The notes under the pieces were generated by a model that was not told the origin of the DNA, made no database searches, and worked only from the letters and a program-made list of their open reading frames with translations. Shown here piece by piece: positions 16,074 through 23,884 of a DNA stretch of 64,000 bases. Each line of letters opens with the position of its first letter. Within the stretch, counting starts at the first letter, position 1. A program made the position numbers and the translations under genes. This DNA comes from Elusimicrobiota bacterium (lineage in GTDB: Bacteria > Elusimicrobiota > Elusimicrobia > JACQPE01). The stretch is taken from the NCBI GenBank assembly GCA_016180815.1, contig JACPAN010000009.1, forward strand, positions 41,505 to 105,504, read 5' to 3'.

Positions 16074-16106
16074 TTTAGTCCCATCTTAGATTAGGTCTTT
16101 AGTCCC
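16074..16106. repeat. short direct repeat tttagtccc in intergenic leader
   Basis: tttagtccc occurs at 16074-16082 and 16098-16106, and a related taaagtccc occurs near 16967 in the next intergenic region. Both regions also contain a ccctagg hexamer core (16151 and 16981 areas). The 155-base spacer 16072-16226 also holds a TATACT box; no gene is seen in it. Meaning unknown. Confidence 0.3.
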
Positions 16107-16175
16107 TCTAAAAATAGGTTTTCTTCCTGGCTGTTTATGGGCCCTATGACCCTAGGAGCCGGATAGAGGCGGGTC

Positions 16176-16181
16176 TATACT
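16176..16181 (+). promoter_or_regulatory. -10 box for the lytic transglycosylase gene
   Basis: TATACT about 45 bases before the start at 16227. No strong -35 hexamer. A small inverted repeat ggggtggccaaacccc follows in the leader. Confidence 0.35.
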
Positions 16182-16226
16182 TTAAACAGTCGGAGTTGGG
16201 GTGGCCAAACCCCTTCACCCGAAGCC

Positions 16227-16958
16227 ATGAGTAGGGAAAACAAATCGATCCTTTACCCGGCCTTTAAAGCAAGGCAAAGACGCCTTCGCAGCTTGATTGT
16301 CGCCTCCGGGACCTTTATTATTCTAACGGGCGTGTTTATGGCTTTCTATATATTGCCCTTGATCACCTCAAACGGGCGGCAGGTTGAGGCCGCTGTTTCA
16401 AGATGGCAGTTATCAATCCCTCCTCAACAGCAAGCTTGGATCGGGCATCTGGTCATGAGCGAGGGCTTTTATAAACATGATTCTTTGATCTGGGATTCCG
16501 CGATTAAGCATGAGTTGGACCCTAATTTGTGGAAGGCCGTGGTCATGGTTGAGTCAGCCGGCAAAGAAAATTCAAGATCCCGGGTCGGCGCCGTGGGCTT
16601 GTCTCAGTTAATGCCCCGGACGGCTGAGGCGATGGGGATTCATAAGGATGATCATTACAACCCCGCCGCCAACCTGCGCGCGGGCGCCGGCTATTTAAGC
16701 CTTCTTCTGAAGCGTTACAATGGCCGCACGGATTTGGCTTTGGCCGCTTATAATGCCGGCCCCGGCGCCGTGCGCCGTCATCAAGGAATCCCCGCTTTCA
16801 AGGAAACCCAAAAATTCGTCAATGCCGTTTTTTTGCTGAAACATTGGATCGAAGACAACCCGGAAACCTGGGCGATGACCGCGCCCGCGGGCGTGGCTGT
16901 TGCTGAAGACGCCGGGGTTCCTATCAAGCTTTTGAAATTTCAAGCCGCTACTCTCTAA
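16227..16958 (+). CDS. membrane-anchored lytic transglycosylase (SLT domain)
   Basis: A 243-residue protein with an N-terminal membrane anchor (about residues 24-46) and a periplasmic SLT/goose-lysozyme-like domain (about 85-210). The catalytic Glu is E109 in VVMVESAGKE, followed by GLSQLMP (124-130) and AAYNAGPGAVRRH, all hallmarks of family 1 lytic transglycosylases that cleave peptidoglycan glycan strands with 1,6-anhydro ends. It stands alone and is probably involved in wall remodelling or secretion-system insertion. No obvious ribosome site precedes the ATG. Confidence 0.88.
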   Translation: MSRENKSILYPAFKARQRRLRSLIVASGTFIILTGVFMAFYILPLITSNGRQVEAAVSRWQLSIPPQQQAWIGHLVMSEGFYKHDSLIWDSAIKHELDPNLWKAVVMVESAGKENSRSRVGAVGLSQLMPRTAEAMGIHKDDHYNPAANLRAGAGYLSLLLKRYNGRTDLALAAYNAGPGAVRRHQGIPAFKETQKFVNAVFLLKHWIEDNPETWAMTAPAGVAVAEDAGVPIKLLKFQAATL

Positions 16959-17099
16959 CCCATTATCTAAAGTCCCGCATTACCCTAGGGCTTAAGCTCC
17001 TACCCTCCTAACCCCGAAGGACCCTGGCTTAGCGCCTCCATTGAGTGTTTAATTATTTTTGTTCGCAACATCCCCAGAAACTTTGACGGTGGAGGAACG

Positions 17100-18689
17100 A
17101 TGAAGAAGGTCGCGGCTTGTTCGTTGGTTTTTTTGTTTTCATTCCAACCCTATCCGGCCTTGGCTCAGGATATTCCCAATATCGAAGGCATCGGCTTGGC
17201 GCAATCCCGTTTTGACGGCGCCGAGCGCTCGGGAGCCGCTTCCGGAGGAAGCGCTACGTTGACCCCGATTCAGCTTTTTGAAGACGGCACGGCTTTGATG
17301 GAAGAGCGAACGGAATCGTTGGGGCGCACCAGGCATGACCCTTGGTGCCGCTGCGGCGTCGATTGGCATGGCGGCGAGGTCCGGGAATCCCATCGCATCA
17401 CGCGCCGCTACCGAATCGTCAATCCCGAGCTTTATTCCCAAACCAGAGCCGAAGAAGCGGCCCGTGGCGCGGGCGACGGCGCCGCGGCCAGGGTCGGCCT
17501 TCTCTCCGGTTTGGGCGTGGGCGCGGCTTCGTTCGGGGTAACGGCCGGAGGACTTCATCTTTTGCGTCGAGGGCGATTCGGCGCAATGCCCGCGGCCGTG
17601 CCGTGGGTGGTCGGCGGCGCGGTGGCCTTGGCTGCAGGCATCGGTTCCGGCGTTCATTTCGGCGACCGGGCTTATCAGCGTTCTTATGGGGAGGCGTATG
17701 AGCCGGCTTATCGCAGGGCTAGGCAAAAGGCCGATTTAGAGCCCGAGTGGGATTCGGCGAGCACCGTGGGGCCGCGCGTCGTCGAGACGTTCGACAACCG
17801 AGCTCCCGCTGATTCACCTTGCCATTCTTCATATACGCGCCAGCCGGGACAGACGCCTGTTTTCAGTGGGGATTGCCGGCCTACGGTATCGTTGAGTTTT
17901 GACAGCGGGGCGGTTCCGGGCTCCTTGAGCGCGGTTGTCCGCATGGAGAGCGATTTGTTTACAGCTGTCGAACGCATGCGCGGGTATGCGGCGTTGACCT
18001 TCAGCGTGGGCGATGCCTGGGGGCAGGAATGGACTTCATTGAGCGGCTTAAGCGAGTCCTCCATGATCGCGGCCGTGGGCAGTTTTCATTTGTCCGAGGC
18101 CGCTGTTTGTCCGCGTCCCTCAAGTCAACCTTACCGGCGCTATCTCAAAGCCGCGGTGTCGGTCAAGGATCGTTTTACGGGAGGCCGGCTGTCGGGGTTT
18201 GCCGATTACGAGGCGCATGCCGAGTATCTTTGTCCGGCGACCCAACCGGCTTCGCCGCCGGCGCCATCGCGATGGCTGGGCGTTCAATATGGGTTCAGCA
18301 GCGACGGCATTCAGGTATCGGCGAGCGTGCGCATCGTCAATGAGGGTGAGTTTTACCGGATGAGGGCGGACGGCGGCTACGTGGAGTTAAGGTTTTATGC
18401 CGGCGATCGCAGCGGGCAAGAGCGCAGGCTTTTATCCAACCGGAGTTTCAGCATGACCACGCCGCGCGCTTCTTTCACTTTTCCCTTGAACAGCGTTTGC
18501 AACCGGGCGAGCTACGAATCGTACGAGAGGTTTTTAAAAGTCCGGGCCTTCCCAAGGGATGTGAATGGGCGTGCCGACGCTCATTACGGCGAATTCAAAG
18601 GCGCGCGCATGCGCGTTGTCTGCGCCGGCAGCGAGTGGGAGAATTACGAATTTCTGGAAGAGCTTGAAGAAAGCATCAATATTGATTAG
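17100..18689 (+). CDS. secreted protein of unknown family, long paralogue
   Basis: A 529-residue exported protein; signal peptide 1-22 (ALAQ cleavage). Residues 83-115 hold CRC and RRYRIVNPELY, residues 132-155 and 164-187 are Gly/Ala-rich hydrophobic segments like glycine-zipper membrane hairpins, and ADLEPEW lies at 211-217. The C-terminal 300 residues look beta-rich with scattered Cys pairs and two similar segments (about 290-365 and 395-500; each has LSxxSM or LSNRSFSM followed by a Cys), suggesting a duplicated domain. The next gene is a shorter paralogue. A good ribosome site (tggagga) precedes the ATG. No known family or function is recognised. Confidence 0.65.
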   Translation: MKKVAACSLVFLFSFQPYPALAQDIPNIEGIGLAQSRFDGAERSGAASGGSATLTPIQLFEDGTALMEERTESLGRTRHDPWCRCGVDWHGGEVRESHRITRRYRIVNPELYSQTRAEEAARGAGDGAAARVGLLSGLGVGAASFGVTAGGLHLLRRGRFGAMPAAVPWVVGGAVALAAGIGSGVHFGDRAYQRSYGEAYEPAYRRARQKADLEPEWDSASTVGPRVVETFDNRAPADSPCHSSYTRQPGQTPVFSGDCRPTVSLSFDSGAVPGSLSAVVRMESDLFTAVERMRGYAALTFSVGDAWGQEWTSLSGLSESSMIAAVGSFHLSEAAVCPRPSSQPYRRYLKAAVSVKDRFTGGRLSGFADYEAHAEYLCPATQPASPPAPSRWLGVQYGFSSDGIQVSASVRIVNEGEFYRMRADGGYVELRFYAGDRSGQERRLLSNRSFSMTTPRASFTFPLNSVCNRASYESYERFLKVRAFPRDVNGRADAHYGEFKGARMRVVCAGSEWENYEFLEELEESINID

Positions 18690-18710
18690 TTAAGGAGGCA
18701 GATAGCAATC

Positions 18711-19430
18711 ATGAGATACAGCGCAAAGTCATGGACAGCGTTTCTTGCTTTGGGTTTGGTGATGCCTGCGTTCGGCGAGCCGACCCCGAGAGCTGAATTA
18801 AAAATCGACCCCATGGTGAGCACGCTTCGCCTGGGCGTGATGATGGATGCGACGCCTGAGTCGCCCGTTCGCCGCGACGGCACGCAATTGGTCCGCACGG
18901 AGCGGGGCCAGCCGACGGAGCGAATTATCTCCGGTCGGTGCAATTGCCTTGAGTACGGCGTCGTCGGCACGGATCGCGACGGCAATGAGATCCGGCAATG
19001 CGTCCGGTCGAATTGGCAGCCCGGTTCCGTTAACCGGGAAGTTGAAGTCCGCCGTTATCACCGTATCGTCAATCCTGAGCTTTACGCCAACAGCCGGGCT
19101 TCTTCAGCCGGAACGACAACCGGCATTTTAACCGGTTTGGGGTTTGGCGCAGCCGCGGCTTTGGTAACCGGTTTGGGGTTGAAGTTTTTGGCTAAAACTA
19201 GAACACCGGTGGCCGGCGCCTCAGCCGCCATTGCCGGCGTTGTGACCGCCGTCGGCGCGGGCATGTTCTTTGGCTCAAGGGCCAAAGGCCCGGCCTATGA
19301 CGAGGCGCTTCACCGCGCGCGCACGAATCCGGATTTGGAGCCGGAGCGCAATGTGGAGAGCACTCCGATCAGGGCCATTGATACTCAGCCGCCCTTGACC
19401 GGTTCCGATTGTTCGCTGTTTAGACCGTAA
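18711..19430 (+). CDS. secreted protein of unknown family, short paralogue
   Basis: A 239-residue exported protein with signal peptide 1-22. It shares with the preceding protein a CNC/CRC site, RRYHRIVNPELY (114-125), two Gly/Ala-rich hydrophobic stretches (138-160, 166-188) and PDLEPER (207-213), but lacks the 300-residue beta-rich C-terminus. The gene starts 21 bases after its paralogue with ribosome site aaggagg. The pair looks like a tandem duplication in which one copy kept or gained the extra domains. Location is probably the periplasm or envelope; function unknown. Confidence 0.65.
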   Translation: MRYSAKSWTAFLALGLVMPAFGEPTPRAELKIDPMVSTLRLGVMMDATPESPVRRDGTQLVRTERGQPTERIISGRCNCLEYGVVGTDRDGNEIRQCVRSNWQPGSVNREVEVRRYHRIVNPELYANSRASSAGTTTGILTGLGFGAAAALVTGLGLKFLAKTRTPVAGASAAIAGVVTAVGAGMFFGSRAKGPAYDEALHRARTNPDLEPERNVESTPIRAIDTQPPLTGSDCSLFRP

Positions 19431-19442
19431 GGATTGAACTTT

Positions 19443-19476
19443 AGGCGGCCGGCGGGGTTTACCCCGCCGGCCGCCT
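19443..19476 (+). terminator. strong GC-rich hairpin terminator
   Basis: Perfect 15-bp stem (19443-19457 with 19462-19476), a four-base ttta loop, followed by tatcttt. It ends the paralogue pair operon. Confidence 0.7.
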
Positions 19477-19503
19477 TATCTTTAAACGCGCAAGGGAGGG
19501 GGA

Positions 19504-20058
19504 ATGAAATTCCTTGTCGCCGTCTTGACCGTCATGATCTCGGCCGGCCATCAGCCTCTGGCCGGCGAAGGACCCGTTGACGCGACGTTTATTGAAATTC
19601 ACGAAGGAGGGCGATGGCGCCCTCATCAAAATCTTCGTTTCGACATCGAGCGATTCGCCGTTTACGAGCAACGCCGTTACAGCGGCGCTGCTAAACCCAC
19701 TGGCCAGCTTGGGGCGCAAATTTCGGGACATTGGGGGCGCGCCTCCGAGGCTTCGGGCAAGGCGGAAATCCGCGTCGTCCGTCTTGAAATCCGTCCCAAC
19801 GGCGCCGGTTCCCCCAGGCGTTGGGGCATCGTTGAAATCGTCGAAGGCTCCCCTGTGCCGCGCCCGCCCGGGCGTATTGCGCTTGAGCCCGGTTTGTCGC
19901 AACGGGTTTTATACCAAGCCCGGCCGGCCCCGGGCGCAGCGGCCCTTAAGCCCGCTTTAACCGAAGGAGCCGCGATTTCAGCCAGGCTGATTATTCGTAT
20001 CGGCAACCGGATGGGCCGGGTTGTTCTCCCCTTAACCCGGCTTGTCGTCGCTTATTAA
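19504..20058 (+). CDS. small secreted protein of unknown function
   Basis: A 184-residue protein with a signal peptide (MKFLVAVLTV to LAGE). The mature part alternates hydrophobic and polar residues (AEIRVVRLEIRP, ARLIIRIGNRMGRVVLPLTR), suggesting a beta-sandwich or barrel. A strong ribosome site (gggaggggga) precedes the ATG. Its 3' end overlaps the convergent FGGY kinase gene by 27 bases. No family recognised. The third consecutive exported unknown in this stretch, it may belong functionally with the 17-19 kb pair, although a terminator lies between. Confidence 0.55.
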   Translation: MKFLVAVLTVMISAGHQPLAGEGPVDATFIEIHEGGRWRPHQNLRFDIERFAVYEQRRYSGAAKPTGQLGAQISGHWGRASEASGKAEIRVVRLEIRPNGAGSPRRWGIVEIVEGSPVPRPPGRIALEPGLSQRVLYQARPAPGAAALKPALTEGAAISARLIIRIGNRMGRVVLPLTRLVVAY

Positions 20059-21489
20059 AGCCAGAAGAGCCGCTTCGGCGCGAGCGCGGTAACAGGCCGC
20101 TTCTTCGCGAAGAGAAGGCGCCGGGACAACCGGCTTCCCCAAGCGGATCGAACATTTCGCCTGCGGCCAAGCGGCCAGGCATGCTCCCAACGCCGTTAAG
20201 TCGGGGTTTTCAGCCGGGCGAACCGGCAAATCAAGATATTCGGCCAGAATATTCAAAAGCCCGGAACTCTTGGAAAGCCCGCCGGAAGCCGTCAACTTGT
20301 TGGGATAAAAGGGCGTTCCTGCAAGCGGTTTTAAAATTTCCCAAAACAGATGCGTCAGCCCCAGAAGAAAAGCCAGGACAATGTCCTCGCGCGTATTGCC
20401 TTGATGCAGGCCGTTGACGGCCACTTTGACGTCGCCGCGCCAAAAAGGGGCGGATAATCCTCCGAATCCTCCGGAAACAACGGGCAGGAGCCCCCATTGC
20501 CCTTTTTTCGGCGGCCGGAATCGATCCGTGTCTTTTAAAAGCCCGGCATTTTTAAGCCAGAGCAGCGCGCCTTGAATGCTGGTCACCGTTCCTTCAAGGC
20601 AGTAAAGAATCCGGCCGTTTTCTTTCCTTAAGATTCCGGAGAGCAAACCCTTGGCGCGCGCCGGTTTGCGGCCCGTGGGCAGCAATAAAAAACCGCCCGT
20701 GCCCAAATTAATCAGAGCCGGTTGATCGTTCGCGCAGGATTCGAGCGCCCAATAAGCCCCCTGTTGATCGCCGATCATGCCGCTTAAACGCGCGGTTCGG
20801 GAGGGCAAATCGATGGTCCCGTAATCATCCGAGGTCTCCCTGAGTTCGGGCAAAAACGGTTTGGGCACGCCAAAAGCCGAACACAGCGCCAAATCCCAGT
20901 CGCCGGAGTCGATATTCAGCAGCAATGTTCGTTGAGCATGGGTCGGATCGACGAGCAGCCGGTCGCTTTTGGTCAGGCGCGCCGCCAGGTAGGACGACAG
21001 GGGAGCCAATCGGATTGTTCCTTGGCGCGCTTCTTCGCCGAAATTGTATTTTTCAAAAAGCCAAATGATTTTGCTCAGCATGTAGTAGGGAGTCAGGTAA
21101 AGCCCGGTTCTCTCGTAAACAAGCGGCGCTTTGTCTTGGAGCGCGTTCAAGAGTTCCAACCCGCGCGTATCCTGCCAGGAAATGACCGGCGTCAGCGCTT
21201 CGAGGGTTCCCGCGCGGACGAAAAGAAAACTGGAGCGCTGGCAGGCCAGGCCGACGCTGAGGCGCCGGCGGGCCGGGGCCCGGGCGGCCAATCGTTTCAG
21301 CACGCGCCGGACGCTATGGAGGATATCTTCCGGGTCGTGTTCGACGAATTGCCGGTTGCCTTCGGCCCGGCGCCGGGTTTTAATACCGGCGCGTTCGGAG
21401 GCGAGAATTTTTTTGTTTTTCGGGTCGTAGAGGATGCCCTTGGTGGAGCTTGATCCCTGATCAAGCCCGATCAGGAGAGGCTTGGTCAC
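20032..21489 (-). CDS. FGGY-family carbohydrate kinase (glycerol/xylulose kinase-like)
   Basis: A 485-residue sugar/polyol kinase of the ASKHA fold. The phosphate-1 motif GLDQGSSSTKGILYD starts at residue 8. ISWQDTRG, the catalytic Asp loop MIGDQQGAYW, the LINLGTGGFLLL adenosine segment and the C-terminal ASGGLSKSSGLLN and ENPDLTALGACLAAW are all present. The actual substrate (glycerol, xylulose, other) cannot be fixed from motifs. It is the last gene of a three-gene minus-strand operon, its start overlapping the nuclease stop by 4 bases. The functional link with a nuclease and a lipoprotein is unclear. Confidence 0.85.
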   Translation of the reverse strand: MTKPLLIGLDQGSSSTKGILYDPKNKKILASERAGIKTRRRAEGNRQFVEHDPEDILHSVRRVLKRLAARAPARRRLSVGLACQRSSFLFVRAGTLEALTPVISWQDTRGLELLNALQDKAPLVYERTGLYLTPYYMLSKIIWLFEKYNFGEEARQGTIRLAPLSSYLAARLTKSDRLLVDPTHAQRTLLLNIDSGDWDLALCSAFGVPKPFLPELRETSDDYGTIDLPSRTARLSGMIGDQQGAYWALESCANDQPALINLGTGGFLLLPTGRKPARAKGLLSGILRKENGRILYCLEGTVTSIQGALLWLKNAGLLKDTDRFRPPKKGQWGLLPVVSGGFGGLSAPFWRGDVKVAVNGLHQGNTREDIVLAFLLGLTHLFWEILKPLAGTPFYPNKLTASGGLSKSSGLLNILAEYLDLPVRPAENPDLTALGACLAAWPQAKCSIRLGKPVVPAPSLREEAACYRARAEAALLALISDDKPG

Positions 21490-22427
21490 CTTTTAACGGC
21501 CGGGTCCGCGATGAGCAGCCGAAGGCGGGTGATTTCTCCTTGGAGCTCTTGAACTTTTTGCTCAAGCTGCCCAACCCGGTTTTCCAAAGCCGCCTGCGGA
21601 CTCATCGGGGGCGCGGTTGTCGGGGGATTCGATTCGGCCGGCATTGCGGGCGAAGCCGAAAGCGCCGCCTGCGCCGTCGTTTTCATCGTCATGGTTTTGG
21701 GCCGGTCATTGTTGCCCCACGCCGGGCAAATCGGGCGATAGTCGCAGCGCAGGCATTTTCTTTCTTCGGGTTTTGGATCGAATATTTTTTTATCGATCGA
21801 CGATTTAACCTGGATGATTTCTTTCCTTAGTCCGCGCACCAGAGTGTCGGGATGCCGCTCCACGCTGATGGGGTTTAAGGTCGGCAGATGATAAAGGGTC
21901 AGCCGGGCCACCGGCAGGCCGAACGCCGCTTCCGTGGCCAGTTGATAGAGCGTCAATTGTTCATCCTGGCGGGGCCGCCAATAGGCGAAGGATTTGCCGG
22001 TCTTATAATCCATGACATGGAGCTCGCCGGTCGGCAGCTTGTCGATGCGGTCGATTTTACCCGTGACCTCGACGCCGTCGAAATGATGGTTGAACGAATA
22101 CTCGGTGGCGAACGCAGGCTGCCAATCCGCGATATGTTTGGCGTAGAAGGCGCGCACGATGCGAGAGCCCTCGGCGAATTGGAGCTTTTCTTCTTTTTCC
22201 GACGCATAGCCTCCCCTGACCCAGTTCGTTTCAAAGTAATGAAGGATTTCTTCCAGCGAGGGAGCCATGAGCTGGGAACGGTAGAGGAACTCCAGCGCCT
22301 TGTGCACGGACTGTCCGAAAGAAAAATAGGATTTGGGCGCTTCCTTGATGCCGTCGACGTAGCGGAATTTAAAACGCTGGGGGCATTCTTTGTAGAGATT
22401 AATCGAAGAGAAGGAGAGGGCCCTCAT
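21486..22427 (-). CDS. RecB/Cas4-like PD-(D/E)XK nuclease with Fe-S Cys set
   Basis: A 313-residue protein. The start MRALSFSSINLYKECPQRF at 22427 is preferred: it overlaps the upstream stop and matches the family N-terminus, while an in-frame ATG at 22757 would only add sequence antisense in character. The nuclease core has GKIDRID and HVMDYKTGKS (D...DxK pattern). C in YKECPQ plus C-x2-C-x5-C in RKCLRCDYRPICP give the four cysteines of AddB/Cas4-type 4Fe-4S nucleases. The last 45 residues form a coiled coil (ENRVGQLEQKVQELQGEIT). No helicase or CRISPR array is near. It is probably a stand-alone PDDEXK_1 exonuclease in DNA repair. Confidence 0.8.
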   Translation of the reverse strand: MRALSFSSINLYKECPQRFKFRYVDGIKEAPKSYFSFGQSVHKALEFLYRSQLMAPSLEEILHYFETNWVRGGYASEKEEKLQFAEGSRIVRAFYAKHIADWQPAFATEYSFNHHFDGVEVTGKIDRIDKLPTGELHVMDYKTGKSFAYWRPRQDEQLTLYQLATEAAFGLPVARLTLYHLPTLNPISVERHPDTLVRGLRKEIIQVKSSIDKKIFDPKPEERKCLRCDYRPICPAWGNNDRPKTMTMKTTAQAALSASPAMPAESNPPTTAPPMSPQAALENRVGQLEQKVQELQGEITRLRLLIADPAVKR

Positions 22428-23260
22428 TTTTTTGTTATGCCTGATCTTGCCAGAAGTTCGCTGTGCGGCTCTTTGCGTTCGCCGGCGCCGATTCGCTGGC
22501 GGACGCGTCCGACGCCCAGGCAGTAAGTATCGTAAATTCTCGGTTTTTCCGAAAGGTCCCCGCCTTCGAGCTCCTCCATGACCTCGATGCATTGCCCGAA
22601 CGTGCCTGCGGCCACGCTCGCCGTTGCGTGCTTCTCGATGATGGTCCGGCGCACGGATTTGCCGTTTCTGATCGTCCTCCACCAGGAACCCGGCTCGTAA
22701 GGAAAACGCAGCAAGAGCGTCGCGCCATCCGTGGGCGCGCCGGCCACGCGCTCCCAAAGCAGCCCCGGTTCTTGGGCGTAGATGTAGATGGTTTCATGCA
22801 CCAGGCGCTTGCTGTTGATGCCCGCGTAAATTTTGCGCCGGACGACGAAAGAACCCGGCTGTTTCTGCGTTTCGCTGGCGGCCCACATGTTGCGTCCTTT
22901 GGTGGCGGAGTCCACGTCTTCCCACCGGTCCCCGCCGTCGAGGGGAAAATAGTTTTCGCAGCCGAGCATGGCGTTTTGAGCCTGCCGTGCTTGCGGGCCC
23001 ATGGGGTCGCCGGAAGCGACCCGCTCCAGGTATTCGAAACTCTTATCGCATTGATTCAAGCGCGCCCAGCTTCGCGCCAGGGCCATGGCCGCCGCGGACT
23101 CGGCTTGCGGCGTTTTCGCTTTGGCCAAGTATTTTTCATAGTAGCGGATGGCCTCGGGGTAAACGCCGCGCTCAAAATAATAGTCGCCCGATTTTTTGAG
23201 ATGATCCGGCGAACAGCCGCTCATCAACAGAGTCAAAGCGAAATAAAATTTTATTCTCAA
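22424..23260 (-). CDS. TPR-containing lipoprotein
   Basis: A 278-residue lipoprotein: signal peptide with lipobox LMSGC (Cys 16), then tetratricopeptide-like helices (GDYYFERGVYPEAIRYYEKY, and a second repeat to residue 100). A beta-rich C-terminal part (110-275) has four Cys. The start codon is TTG, supported by the ribosome site ggggagg 9 bases upstream; there is no better ATG that keeps the signal peptide. Outer-membrane or periplasmic location is expected. First gene of the operon with the nuclease and FGGY kinase; its stop overlaps the nuclease start (ATGA). Function unknown. Confidence 0.7.
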   Translation of the reverse strand: MRIKFYFALTLLMSGCSPDHLKKSGDYYFERGVYPEAIRYYEKYLAKAKTPQAESAAAMALARSWARLNQCDKSFEYLERVASGDPMGPQARQAQNAMLGCENYFPLDGGDRWEDVDSATKGRNMWAASETQKQPGSFVVRRKIYAGINSKRLVHETIYIYAQEPGLLWERVAGAPTDGATLLLRFPYEPGSWWRTIRNGKSVRRTIIEKHATASVAAGTFGQCIEVMEELEGGDLSEKPRIYDTYCLGVGRVRQRIGAGERKEPHSELLARSGITKK

Positions 23261-23325
23261 ATCGTTATCCTCCCCTTATTATTCCAGATTGGCTAGAATC
23301 TTGATTGACGGATTTTCCGTTCAAT

Positions 23326-23398
23326 GGGCACGTAGCTCAGCGGTTAGAGTGTCCGCCTCACACGCGGAAGGTCGAAGGTTCAAATCCTTCCGTGCCCA
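23326..23398 (+). tRNA. tRNA-Val(CAC)
   Basis: A full cloverleaf: acceptor gggcacg/cgtgccc, D stem gctc/gagt, anticodon stem tccgc/gcgga with loop ctcacac (anticodon CAC), and T arm gaagg-ttcaaat-ccttc. Discriminator A; CCA is not encoded. The cyclic-nucleotide-binding gene starts 11 bases after it. Confidence 0.95.
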
Positions 23399-23409
23399 CG
23401 CGAATACCC

Positions 23410-23868
23410 ATGAAACTGGAAAAAATAGCGATCGGCCGCGACGAACAATCCTGGTTGAATAGGGCCCTTTCGGGCTTCAAGTTTTTCGGCGGCCTGACCG
23501 TCAAAGAGCTCGATAATGTGATGGCTTGCGTGGATCTTTTTCATTACCCGGCGTCCACGGCGGTTTTTTGCGAAGGTCGGCCCGGCGACTCCATGTTCGT
23601 TATTTATCAGGGGCGGGTGGCCGTCAGAAAAAATAAATTTTTTATCCTGTCCCGCGAAGTAGCCCGGCTCGGCCCCGGGGAAATTTTCGGGGAGATGGCC
23701 CTTCTCCACGCGGCGCCGCGCAATGCCACGCTCAAAACGCTTGAAGACAGCAAGCTGTTTGTTTTGCTGGCCGAAGATTTTCGCATGTTGCTGGATAAAA
23801 GCCCGGATATGGCCCGTCGCATGCGCCATTTGGCCGACGGCCGGGCTTGGATCGAGCGCCAACGGTAG
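23410..23868 (+). CDS. cyclic nucleotide-binding domain protein
   Basis: A 152-residue single CNB domain (Crp/cAMP-receptor fold). Phosphate-binding cassette GEIFGEMALLHAAPRNATL matches the GE(I/L)xGE...PRxAT pattern, so a cyclic mononucleotide ligand is plausible. There is no helix-turn-helix and no channel or kinase domain, so it must act through another protein. The start at 23410 is the first ATG after the tRNA; an ATG at 23305 in the same frame would read through the tRNA gene. It lies directly after tRNA-Val and 16 bases before the polyketide synthase gene and may share transcripts with both. Confidence 0.8.
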   Translation: MKLEKIAIGRDEQSWLNRALSGFKFFGGLTVKELDNVMACVDLFHYPASTAVFCEGRPGDSMFVIYQGRVAVRKNKFFILSREVARLGPGEIFGEMALLHAAPRNATLKTLEDSKLFVLLAEDFRMLLDKSPDMARRMRHLADGRAWIERQR

Positions 23869-23884
23869 GACCCGATTCCGTAGA

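Noticed and set aside
22428..22757. 110-residue N-terminal extension of the RecB-like nuclease
   Set aside because: The extension is Arg/His/Gly-rich shadow sequence of the TPR lipoprotein gene; the start at 22427 overlaps the upstream stop and matches the family.
23305..23409. Extension of the cNMP-binding protein through tRNA-Val
   Set aside because: The added residues are a translation of the tRNA gene.
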